A stretch of 64,000 bases of DNA, taken from Mallotus nudiflorus (Eukaryota; Streptophyta; Magnoliopsida; Malpighiales; Euphorbiaceae). The position numbers and the translations under genes are program-made. This document shows positions 48,370-62,652 of the stretch, one piece after another. The notes below the pieces were generated by a model, which was not told the origin of the DNA, ran no database searches, and worked only from the letters and a program-made list of their open reading frames with translations. The stretch spans positions 1,105,501-1,169,500 of the forward strand of contig CANTUR010000644.1 of assembly GCA_947683625.1 (NCBI GenBank). Direction: 5' to 3'. Every line of letters begins with the position of its first letter. Position 1 is the stretch's first letter.

Positions 48370-49714
48370 ATGGATTCTATGGAAAGTAATCAAGTTATTC
48401 GTGGTAGAGGTAAAAATAAAAAAGTATGGACCATGGATGAGGATCGTGCATTAATAGAGTGCTTGTAAGAGATTTCTACTGATCCAAAATATAAGCAAGA
48501 TAGTACTTGGAAGAATGGATATTTAATATGAGCTAAGGAATTGATTAATTAAAAGCTTCCTTTTAGTGGTATAAAAGCTGACCCATACATTGATTCTAGG
48601 TGGAAAACATTGAAAGGAAAATACTATGTCATTGCTGAAATGTTAAATAAATATGGATTTGGATGGGATGACACACAAAAAATGGCATAATTTAAGAAAA
48701 GTGTTTATGTAGAATATTTCAAGGTGCGTATTTTCTTACTTTGTCTATTAGTTATATATGTGTATCTATCTATTATAATTTCCTATTTTGCCTATGTATA
48801 TTATTTAAGTTGTGTGAACCTTAGTGCAACATCTAATTAGTTATTGGTAATTGTTCATTTAGGCTTTGATTCTCTTGACAGTTTGTTTGGAAGTTCTTCA
48901 CGAGTTTTGTAATTGTTGTTTGTTGTTTTATTATCATGTGGATGTTTGGTTCATATTACTTAGATAAAGTATTCTTTTTCATGCTTTATGTCTCTACCTG
49001 CATGAGATGTTTGGGGTTTATTTGTTGTGGTTTAAATATATGCTTGTGGTCCTTTGGATTATAGTTTGGTATCAATTGAATCTCTCTTGTTTAGGTAAGA
49101 GATGCACAATCTTTTCTCTAACATTGTGCAAATTTATATGGCATTAGAATTCAAGTTGCTTATAGTATGTGCATGCTACTTTGTGTATTTTTCTTATATG
49201 TCATTCATAATTGTGTAACTTTTCTAATCAATTTTAGACCTTAGTCATGCATTTTCTACTGATTGGTAGTTTATACATTCATAGTTGATTAAATTCAAAG
49301 ATGAGGCCTGTTAGAAATTTAAAGAAGAGCATGTTCTTATTTTATTTTAACTATTATATTAAATTCAAATTCGTGGTTAGCTTATAAGTAATCTTGCTTT
49401 GAGTTATTGCCACTTGCTGTTTGCTCTTTAATTTCTTATTTTTGGCTTAGAGTATCATTAGTTATAGGTTACAAGTCTTGGAGTTATTTATTTCTAACCC
49501 CTTTTATTATGTTGGCAGAATCATAAGGATGTAAAAGGTCTATGGAATGTATCTTTTCCTTTCTTTAATGTAATTGGAGAGTTAATTGGTAAAGATCGGG
49601 TTACTGGCAAAGAAGCAGAGTCATTTAATGATGCCATACAAAGTATGGAAAGAGAAATGACAAATGAGAGAAATTCTACTAATGGTGAGAATGAAGATGA
49701 TGATGCCATATCTG

Positions 49715-53069
<3,355 letters not shown>

Positions 53070-53409
53070 ATCTGTAACTCAATCTATTACTCATTCTCAA
53101 TCTAAAAGAGCAAGAAAAATGAGCATGCAAATGACTAAGAAATTGAAGGACAATGAAGATTTACAAAAGGCTGCATTTGTTGATGTGTCTACTAACTTCA
53201 ATAAGTATTTTTTTAAAAATATAAAACATTATGAAAAAAATAAAAGCATTTCGATTCCATTACATTTAACAAACAACTTCAATAGTAATTAAATTTTTAT
53301 TCTAATTCTGATTCCATAGTGAACCAAACAACAAATATAAATATTCATTCTCATTCCTATTCCCCTCCATTCCCATTATGATTCTGAACCTTAAACCAAA
53401 CGCCCCTAA

Positions 53410-53690
53410 ACTAAGAATGCATGATATGCAAATAAAAATAACTAAAATCAAACTTAGGACACATTGTTTATGGTTGATAGACAATTATTTTATGGATAAA
53501 TGAGATTGACATGGAGCATTTAAAATAATAAATTCCATGGCAGTTGGATGATTTATTGGTGACTTTTTTTTTATATAAATAAATATTTGATCTTTTATTT
53601 CTGTAATAATATGAGGAAAAAACCTTTTGAAACCGAACCAAAAACAAAAGGGCAAAACAATTCCAGAGATCAAAAATTAAAATAAATGAT
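53410..53690. other. Spacer between two Harbinger-type elements
   Basis: AT-rich and non-coding. Nothing is recognised. Confidence 0.5.
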
Positions 53691-53693
53691 TAA

Positions 53694-54569
53694 GGACATG
53701 TTTGGTTTAGTTGATCGCTAATAGCTGACAGTTGTTTTGTAATAGGGTTTAGTAAAATGCATGTGAGATATTTTTGTTAGCATATAAAAAGACTATTTTA
53801 GACATAATTTATTTATTTTATACAAACAAACAGAAAAAAATATTAAATTTTACTACTAAAACAAAATAATAATAATAGATTCATATGTTTTTAATAAGTG
53901 TAAAATAATATTGTTTAATATTTGAAATGTATTTTTTCAACAATAATATCATATCAATATTTTTTATTTAATTTTAATTAAATACCTATTTGTACTATAA
54001 TGAAAGTGATGAAATTATTTTTATTAAAATTAAAAAATTCAAGTAAAATTATAAAATACCATAAATTTTCAATTTTGTTCACTAAGCAAAAAAAAAAATT
54101 GAGAAAATTACCAAAAATAGGCAATATTCTAGAGTCTACCATAGTAGCATAGTCCATCAAGTGACAAATGTTCCATTGCACATCAAGATCTATGGTAACG
54201 AGTCATTATACTTGCACCTATAAAATGTCCCAGTAGAATCTCAGACGCAGCAGCAACAACCAGAATAGTCAAAGAGGCAGACTAGCAGTAGAATTTCCCT
54301 CAGCATTTGTCCACCAAGCTGATCACCTTTCAACATCTAAAATTTAATAAAACCCAATGAAGTTATATAAGGTTAATTTTGTAAAAATAAAAAAATTGAA
54401 ATCAACTAATTCAAAAAAGCTACAATTTGGAGCTAATTGAATCAACAGTTGATTGAGAGTCAATTAGCTATCTGCTACTGATGTCAAAAATTTACCAAAC
54501 ACTTTCTACTCAACTTTTTTGAAACCAAACCTCTATTAGTTGGTTCAATCAATTAAACCAAACACCTCC
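53694..54569. mobile_element. Tourist/Harbinger-type non-autonomous element, 876 bp
   Basis: A taa duplication flanks it (53691-53693 and 54570-54572). The ends read ggacatgtttggtttagttg and, as complement of the right, ggaggtgtttggtttaattg, so 17 of 20 positions agree. The interior is AT-rich and non-coding. The tgtttggttta end motif also resembles the ends of the neighbouring larger Harbinger element. Confidence 0.8.
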
Positions 54570-54572
54570 TAA

Positions 54573-55094
54573 GACAACACAACAATAAAAACATAACTAA
54601 ATTGAGTTGCAACACCAATACAATGCAAAGTCAACAACAACACAAAGAAAAAGGATAATGTTTTATGTAGCTAATGTGAATAGTTTTGTTTATGGTAAGT
54701 AATTTTTCTTTTATATTCTCTTGACTTTGTTTTCAAAAATTTAATTAACATTTGATTTTTTTGTTCTTGCAAAAATTTTTTCATTACCATTATAGTCCAC
54801 AAAATAAAAATAATTTATAATTAAGTCCATATATTTAATAAACATATCTATTTTTATTTGTAAGTGTCATGCCCTTTATTGTTGAAAATCTTGTTCAACA
54901 TTTTTAATTTTTTTTATTAGTCTAATAGTTTAAGAATTTTAAAACAAAAATTATTTGAATCAGGCATGAAGAATTTAATATCCATTTTAGAACATCATAA
55001 CCAATACTATGATTGTGTAGAATATAATAGAAATTTATGTATTATTAATATAATTATTATATTTTTGGATAATCTCCTTTGTTCTGAATAAACT
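54573..55094. other. AT-rich sequence, nothing recognised
   Basis: No coding frame or repeat can be supported. Confidence 0.5.
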
Positions 55095-55412
55095 ATGAAA
55101 TTAATAAGAAATCGAACTACGCGTTCGAATTTCAATAATTCATCAGGATTGACTTCATTCAACAATGTGCAAAAAGAAGTCAACCAAATACTTGGACAAT
55201 TTCATACTAAAGGAATACTTGGTAATTCACTAAAAGAAAGACAAGTTTTAGCCACTAAAGTACGTAGATTGGCCAATAAAAGGCTAGATGCTATAGAAAG
55301 GGAGAAAGTTTTGAAAGCTCCAATAATATATTCATTAACACTTCCTTTATCACTACATCAAACTTGGTCTTTTCCTCCACTATCAGAGCTATCGCTTCAT
55401 CACTACTACTAG
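55095..55412 (+). CDS. Hypothetical 105-codon frame, unidentified
   Basis: The predicted peptide is basic and soluble in its first 75 residues (with NQILGQFHTKGILGNSLKER and RRLANKRLDAIEREK), then turns Ser/Leu-rich. That composition is less AT-driven than most frames here, which is the only reason to list it. It lies just upstream of the kinase pseudogene on the same strand, but it does not resemble a lectin domain. It may be a decayed exon or chance. Confidence 0.2.
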   Translation: MKLIRNRTTRSNFNNSSGLTSFNNVQKEVNQILGQFHTKGILGNSLKERQVLATKVRRLANKRLDAIEREKVLKAPIIYSLTLPLSLHQTWSFPPLSELSLHHYY

Positions 55413-55429
55413 CAAAAATTATTAGGTTA

Positions 55430-56247
55430 GAGATTATAGTGAAAAGGGTTCAGGGACAATGAACTATTGGGTAGTGGTGGATTTGGAAGGGTTTACAAAG
55501 GAGTGTTGCCAACCTCTAAATTAGAAATTGTAGTGAAAAAGGTGTCTCATGGAACAAGATAGGGGATGAAGGTTTTTATAGCAGAAATTGTTACTATTGG
55601 TCATCTTCGACACAGGAACTTAGTGATACTCTTGGAGTATTGTCGGTGTAAAGGTGAACTACTTTTGGTTTATGACTATATGTTTAATCAATGTTTATAC
55701 AAGTACTTGTATAATCAAACTAAGGTGACTCTTAATTGGAGCCAAAGGTTTAGAGTGATAGTTTTAGGGTTGTTTTATCTACATAAAGAATGGGAGAAAA
55801 TTAGATTCATAGAGATGTTGAAGCTAGCAATGTCTTGCTAGACAACAAGTTAAATGGACAATGAGGAGATTTTGGTCTTGTATATATGACCATGGAACAG
55901 ATTCTCAAACAACTCACACTCTTGGTTATCTTTCACTTAAGCATATTGAAACTGGAAAGGTCACAATAAAAATTTATGTGTTTAGCTTTATTGGTTTTTT
56001 GCTTGAGGTTACTAGTGGTCCAAGGCAAATAAAGAGGAGAGCACAAGTAAAGGATGTGTTATTGGTTGATTGGGTGTTTTCTTATTGGATTATATGGGAG
56101 ATTCTTAAGGCTAAGGATCCAAACCTAGGTGTTGATTCTAATAAAGATGGACATGCAAGTTTTCTAGAGCCTTATAAGATGATGGATGTTAATGGCAATA
56201 ATGCTTATGTTGTGATGCGAGTAAATGAAGACTTGTTCTACACATAA
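55430..56247 (+). pseudogene. L-type lectin receptor kinase pseudogene (kinase domain only)
   Basis: The kinase domain is recognisable from the glycine loop (LLGSGGFGRVYKGVLP, about 55462-55510) through the ATP-binding lysine region (VVKKV), IGHLRHRNLV, ELLLVYDYM, and WSQRFRV. After several slips come DNKLNGQ, YDHGTDSQTTH and DVLLVDWVFSYW. The catalytic loop His-Arg-Asp is not readable: the segment around 55800-55835 is scrambled. A stop at 55558-55560 breaks the frame, and the lectin and membrane segments are absent. Intact relatives are plasma-membrane receptors with an extracellular legume-lectin domain. A short duplication (about 55425-55445 and 55520-55542) sits near the glycine loop. 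Dead fragment. Confidence 0.85.
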
Positions 56248-56250
56248 GTT

Positions 56251-56540
56251 TTTTTTTTCCATTTTGTGATATTTATGAATTTTGATTTTAGAATTTTTGG
56301 ATTAAAAATCTGTATAGTGACATTGTAGTGGAGTGCAAGGTGGCATTTGATGTGTTTTCAGGTTTTAAATATTGACTGACATGTCATCAGCCCACTTTGA
56401 GTAGATTTGTATATTAACTAATGTGTCAGCATTTTCTGTCAATTTTAATGGCTTAGAACTAATGCTACAATTTTTAAAAAGTTTATGAACTCAATTGAAA
56501 CACTTGAATCTTATAGGACCTAATTAACAAATTGATATGA
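56251..56540. other. Spacer
   Basis: No features are seen. It lies between the kinase pseudogene and the next LTR. Confidence 0.5.
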
Positions 56541-58410
56541 TGATGCAAAGTGTAGCATAGATAATCAACACATGGTTGATTATTAAAAATAAACCAATTA
56601 CAATATAGAGACAAACTTCTCAATCTAGAGAAAAATAAGTTAAAAGCTTCAATTTGATTAATAAAAGTGAAAAGCCCCCTTAAACAAAACCTTAAAGTAT
56701 ATATTTATAATAAATATAAACCAACACTAAACAAAATTCTAATTAAAGTGGAAAACTAAAATAAAAATAAAATAACAACTCTAGATAATAACCATAATTA
56801 AATAATTATCTCAAATAAAAAAATAAATAAATTTAAAACTAAACATAGCTACTCACGATGCACGACTATATCGAAAAGATGCATAGCCATGTGTGTTTGT
56901 TGTTCTGAATTATTTGCTCACAAACATAGCCATATTAAAACTACACACAACCATTTCTAGTCTTGGACAAAGCCATGTATGATTCTAGACTTTCCACATT
57001 GAGTTGATCTCCTAAGGCATAGTCATGTAGAGGATACACACAACCATGTATGACGTCCATGCACCTATAAACACTCTGTGTCAATCACCTCCACTTGTAG
57101 AAAACTTGTCCTTGAGTTCATGATTGAGATTAGAAGTCGTCCATGCCAAAAAAAAACATAAATACTTTGAAAACCTTAGTGCCTTTGAGAAACAACTTAA
57201 TTATATAATAACTCCTTCAATTTAGGATTATGTGGCACCAATAATTCTTAGAAGAGGATGAACAATGATATGGTCAAAATCTATAACTCCAATAAATTCA
57301 ACACACTCATTTTCATAAAAAAAAAATTATAAGATTTTTTAGATATTTAATTCACCATAAATTTCTTGATTTTTGAAATCAATTTCAAGATTCTCAACCT
57401 CATTATCAATCTTTTCTTGATCATTTTTTTTTTCAATCTCAATATTTTCTTCTTTAATTTCTTGAACCATCAAAATTACCTCCTTCTCTTCTTCCTCTTT
57501 TTATCCAAGTTAAATTGTAAATAACTATTTGGTAGCTTCCTCATCTAGAGTATCTTTATCATAATACATTGCTGGCCTCCTTTGATTTTTGGGAATGGGA
57601 TTAATAATGGATACAACGGGGTTAACTCTTCCACTTTGTTCAACATCATTATTCCTATATCATTTAACCCTCAACAATGCTTGAATTATATTTTGAATTG
57701 TCTCCAATTGTCGTGTCATATTTTGAGTTAATTTTCGTTGCTTTTCAATTGCTCTCCAAGCAGCCTGTAATCCTCGATCACCTTCTTGGAAATGGTTGCC
57801 ACCACTACAGCCAATGTAAGCCATTGATTGGGAACGCACTCTAATACCAACTGACGCAACATGTAGTGTGAATAATAAACACACAGTTGATTATTGAAAC
57901 TAAATCAGTCTTAAACCAAAGATAAACTTCTCAATTTAGAGGAAAAATAAGCTAAAAGCTTCAATCTGATTAATAAAAGTGAAAAGCCCCCTTACACAAA
58001 ACCCAAAAGTACAAATTTATTGGAAATACAAGACACCAAACATAAACAAAATTTCAACTAAAATAGGAAACTAAAAAGAATAAAGTAAAAACAATAAATG
58101 CAAAATAATCCTAATTAAATAATTATCTCAAATAAAAAAAATGAAACTAATCATAGTAACTCGCAACGCACAATTGTGTGAAAAAGACACATAATTATGT
58201 GTTTGTTGTCCTGAATTATTTGCTCGTAAATACAACCATGTCAAAACTACACACAGTTATGTCTAATTTTAGATACAATCATGTTAAAACTACACACAAC
58301 CATGTCTGGTTATAAATTTCCACCTTAAGTTTATCTGCCTCAGGTACAGTCGCACAGAGAATACACACAGCCGTATACAACTTTCTTACACCCATAAACG
58401 CCCCATGTCA
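56541..58410 (-). mobile_element. Short non-autonomous LTR retrotransposon, 1.87 kb
   Basis: LTRs at 56541-57083 (543 bp) and 57852-58410 (559 bp) share long blocks (agcttcaat.tgattaataa, agtgaaaagccccctta, aattaaataattatctcaaa). Both have TG...CA ends in plus orientation. Inside the right LTR is an initiator-Met primer site (57838-57849), and inside the left LTR a purine tract (AAGTGGAGGTGAT on the minus strand, 57084-57096). The internal region of 768 bp holds only the beginning of a gag-like frame, so movement would need proteins from another element. Flanks tatga and tatat are a doubtful target duplication. Confidence 0.8.
57500..57830 (-). pseudogene. Gag N-terminal remnant in the short LTR element
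   Basis: From the ATG near 57824 (MAYIGCSGG) the frame encodes a helix-rich stretch (LQAAWRAIEKQRKLTQNM and LETIQNIIQALL), as seen at the start of many Gypsy gag proteins. A stop follows near 57660, then a further in-frame acidic stretch (RRPAMYYDKDTLDEEATK). Polymerase and protease are absent. Confidence 0.5.
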
Positions 58411-60246
58411 TATATGTGTCTATACGTGTGTGTCTATATATTTGTACATATAGCACCATTAAAAATAGCAGACATTTTCATAAAATAGTCATAACATACA
58501 AAATGTTCACATCATTTCAATGGGTTTTTGTAACGAGTGGGAGCACCAGTTAAGTGGTTAAAGGAATTTTAACCACTTAATAGATGGAGTAATTTTTAGC
58601 ATTATTATCTTCTTTTATACTATGACAAATAATTTTAAAGTCACCCATTTAAAATTGTCATCCGTCTAGAGTTGTCTCTCTTTAAAGATAAAAGATTCAG
58701 ATCTCCTTTCTTCCATCTCCAAAAATGGTAGTTAAAAAAACTAATAATTTTATTTATAATGTACATGTAATACATCTAAAAAATATTATAAAAATCCTTA
58801 ATAATACTAAATTGTATTCTAACATTAAAACTAAAACCATATATTAAATCCCAATCAAGCTAAAATAGGAAGGAAGATTATGAAGGTGAAACGGACAGCT
58901 GGAAACATGGGATTCAGACATGAAGTCAAAGTTGTCCACGGTGATGGGACCAAGTATTTCTCAACCTTTTTTAATTTTCTCATCATCCACGAGCTAAATC
59001 TTAACGACCTAAAAAGGGTATGAAACATATGGACCCATTGGCACATGGATGCTTCATTTTAAAATTATACAGTTCACAGTTCACATCATCGTAATTCCAT
59101 ACATATTGCATCCAAAAGAAATTAGAATTTTAGTGCTTAACAGGCGAAGGACATATAGTTTTAGTTAGCATATGGATTTGAGCTGGTTTCATGTAAAAAC
59201 TATAACATAAACAGCAATTCAAACTTGAATCGTTAACAGGTGTTATGTATCAAAATAAAGACCCAATTACAAGTTATTTTATTACAGATACTAGCTTTGA
59301 TTATTAGAAGCAATGGAAGTACAAGAGAAGAAGATAAGGAAATAGCCAAGAAGGGTAGATCATAATCACATGGAATGGGTCCTAGTGACCTTACATAACC
59401 GTATATATGCAGCTTATTTTGGCCTATTGTTGCAATTATATATCTAGATTGAGAAAATCTAGGATTTGGGCACCACAAAATGTCAATTTTAGCAATATAT
59501 ATATGTATATTATTTAATAAAATTCTGATGTGGTGCGTTTTGTGTCTAGGATGCTTGTTACCAGCAAGTGCATGTGGGTTACATAATACCTTAACTATAC
59601 GGGTGCACTAATGTGCACATGCACGTAGGACATGATCCACATGATCACTTTTTCTTAAGGATGATGACATTACGCAAGGAGGAGAGCACATGGTGCCTAT
59701 CCATTGCTGGCAATGGTCCAAAATATTGGAAGGTTTATGCTAATATATATATGTATATATATATATTTTAAATGATGCTAAGTGTTTTCTTTTTATAGTG
59801 GTTAAACATTACATTTATAATCTTAATATTATAAAAATTGCCATTTTTCTATTCAATGTTAACCAAATGAGAAGCATAATTCTAATTTGGTAACTTTGCT
59901 ATTCACATATAAAAAAAAATTCTAACAGCTTTTTTTTTCTTAATAATTGGTAATTTAATTTTTTATTTTATTTTATTTTTAATTGGATAAATACAAATCT
60001 TTTTATCTATTTAAATTTAATTGAAATTGTTAGAATTTTTTTTTATCTTAATGGAATCTTTGTGGCGGAGTTTTATGATTTTTTTGGATAGAGTTTGCAT
60101 ACCTTCTTATTATGTGATTTTTATTAGTATTTTTGCAATCAAATTCATTTAAAAATCAAAGGGTCGATTTATAATCAAATAAAGTCATTGAATGGAGCGC
60201 ATATGGATTGTCTAATTACAAATTTAAAGAGTTCTATCAATATGAT

Positions 60247-60282
<36 letters not shown>

Positions 60283-61310
60283 TTTATAATATGAGTGAGG
60301 TTTTATTTCAATACTTTTTTTTATTGTACTATTATTTTATTATTCTTTCCTTAAAATGTACTCTTAGTTTTCAATAAAGGAAAGAATTAAAAAAAAAAAA
60401 CCTTTGCTATTCACATTTCCCAGAATGGTACTTATTGAAGAATTGTGCATTGATGATAAGTTGCATATTGCACAATTTATTCTCCAATTAGGCTCCTTAA
60501 TTTGCAGTTGACATAAATTGGAAATGTTTTCCAACTCAACAACGTTGTGCAAAGTTATACGAATGATGCTTAACTTGAAGAACTCTACTTGAAAGATGAC
60601 ATTTTTGGAAATTTTATTTGATTTGTTGTTATAAATTTCAAGTTATATGAGACTTTTTTCCAAATGCAAAAATATACTATTAAATTAATTGTTCAAATAA
60701 TTATTTATTATCATAGTATTGTGAAATATAAGGTTTGTTTTAAAAATTTAAAAATTAATTTATAGCTAATTAATACTATCAAGTGAAACATATAAATCAT
60801 CGAATTGCAAATTAAAAGAGTTCTATCAATACAATTAAAAATAATAATAAATTTTAAAATTTTATTTTGATATTTTCATTGTATTTTTGTTTATATTATC
60901 TTTTTATTAAAATATATTTTTAAATGTCAATAAATGAAAGGTTCATTTTTTATAAAAATAATTTCAAATTAAATATCATTAATTTATAAAATTAATAAAA
61001 TTCTTGATATTTAAATTATAATTTTTATTAATAAAAAAATTAGTCCCACAAACAAATTAGTATGTGTCTAGATTCAAGGTCCCCATTTGTCGGCTCCAAA
61101 CCTTTTCATGGGTGAACCTCTCATAATTCTGTGTTTTTGGGAGGATAAAGAAGGTTCTGGAGGAAAATAAAAAAAGGACATTCGAGATTTGGATGGTAAC
61201 AATTACAGCGAAAAGTTGTTCAATAATAATAATAATAATAATAATAATTACAGCAAAAAAGATCCATGCGTGGTGGAAGGCTCTTGTGTACGTTAGAAAT
61301 TCTAATAAAA

Positions 61311-61347
<37 letters not shown>

Positions 61348-61599
61348 GAAGAATTGATAGTTCTATAACTTAAAAGTACTAAAATAAAATTCTAAATGTA
61401 AATGTAAATGTAAATGATGAGATATAGACATAGCCTAATGACTAATGTTGAGTTTGAAGTTGCAAAATTAAGTTATAATAAATTGTTAAAACATGAAATT
61501 TTTAATATTATAAAATGCAATTATTTTTTATAAATTAATAATTTTTCTTATCTTAATGTTTTTAGTTATAGAAATTTTAGTATATGTATCATTCGACTA

Positions 61600-61633
<34 letters not shown>

Positions 61634-62202
61634 GATTAATGTATTGACGAAAAATTGGAATCACAGATTTCGAAATTTTGAGGTTCGACTACATCTACAT
61701 TAAATCCTCCTAAACTTTATAGTTCGAAAAATGAAAATTGACTCGAGTATTTTCAATATTTAATTTAATATTTTTACATTTTTATATACATAACTTATAT
61801 TTATATATATATAAATAATACATATTATTTAAGCTTACTTAAAATTGCCCGAGCATAATTAAAGTTTAATTTGAAATTAAATAGTTTCCAACATTAAGTT
61901 TTTGAGCAGAGTTTTCAACATTAAATTTTTTTTAATTAGTACATTAAGTAAATTGATTCAGTGTGATAAAATTTAGTAAATATTTTTTTATACCTCAAAA
62001 CCCTAATTGTTTCTTTTTATCCTTTATTATTTTATTTTTTTTTTCAAAAAGTTTTTGGTTTTTGATCACCATTGATTATCTCTTAGATTGAACGTAATCC
62101 TTTGTTGTCTCTTTCTATTTTATTTACTTTTTGTGCATTTAAATAAATAAAAAATCTCTATTTCAAAATAATAATAATAATCTTTAATGATATTGTCTAG
62201 TA
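58411..62202. other. AT-rich intergenic sequence with microsatellites
   Basis: No gene, RNA or transposon is recognised in this 3.8-kb stretch. It holds (AAT)n or (ATT)n tracts at about 60251-60283, 61222-61247, 61315-61347 and 61600-61633, a short (TA)n near 59743-59765, and a diverged direct repeat (60210-60388 and 60796-60950). A GC-richer patch at 59530-59710 has mixed composition but no long frame. Confidence 0.5.
60210..60950. repeat. Diverged direct repeat pair of about 150-180 bp
   Basis: Segments 60210-60388 and 60796-60950 share agagttctatcaata, aataataataaattttaaa-like and tcaataaa.gaaag blocks in the same order, with about 410 bp between them. This could be a local duplication or the decayed ends of an unidentified insertion. 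Confidence 0.5.
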
Positions 62203-62581
62203 TGTTACCGCCTAGTTAAGGGTTATTTATCTCCTAAGTAGGGACACTTGAATTAGCAAGAAGATAGATCCGTCCGGAATGAGGACTACCCCAAAGTGGA
62301 TTCCTAAGCACAGAAGGAACACTCTCCTACCAAGATTATGATTTACTATCCCACACGGAATCTGATTCCTCCCAGATTTGACTATTGCTATATATAGAAC
62401 CCCAAACCCCTCACAAAGGGGCATCTCATTCTCACATATTCTAGCTATCTTGTATTCTCCCTACTTTTGTTATCTAACTTAGGCATCAGAGTGTTCGTGG
62501 GAACTCTCCCCACCTCTCACCTTGCCTTCTGTTCATGGATTGCAGGATACCAAGCCCAAGAGTTCTGGAAACCAATTATCA
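62203..62581 (+). mobile_element. 5' LTR of a Tat-like Gypsy element, plus orientation
   Basis: It starts tgttaccgcctag and ends in aattatca (or at acca, 62574). It is GC-richer than its surroundings, contains a TATA box and is followed by a primer site and gag. The other LTR lies outside the window, so the left edge is set by the TG start only. Confidence 0.6.
62389..62396 (+). promoter_or_regulatory. TATA box of the Tat-like LTR
   Basis: tatatata within gctatatatagaacccc, about 190 bp before the primer site. This is the expected place for the U3 core promoter of a short LTR. Confidence 0.6.
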
Positions 62582-62583
62582 AG

Positions 62584-62599
62584 TGGCACCGTCTGTAGG
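62584..62599 (+). other. Primer binding site of the Tat-like element
   Basis: TGGCACCGTCTGTAGG directly follows the LTR. It resembles the site at 23636-23651 and differs from the initiator-Met type used by the other elements here. Confidence 0.7.
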
Positions 62600-62652
62600 A
62601 ACTCCTTGGGAAAAGTCATTCATTTACTTGCTAAACTAAAGACATCTTCACT

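Noticed and set aside
59233..59478. 81-codon minus-strand frame near a GC-richer patch
   Set aside because: No domain, codon bias or splice support was seen; the length is within chance for this interval.
60364..60552. Possible leucine-rich-repeat fragment on the minus strand
   Set aside because: A few Leu/Asn positions suggested it, but there is no repeat period and the frame is too short to support it.
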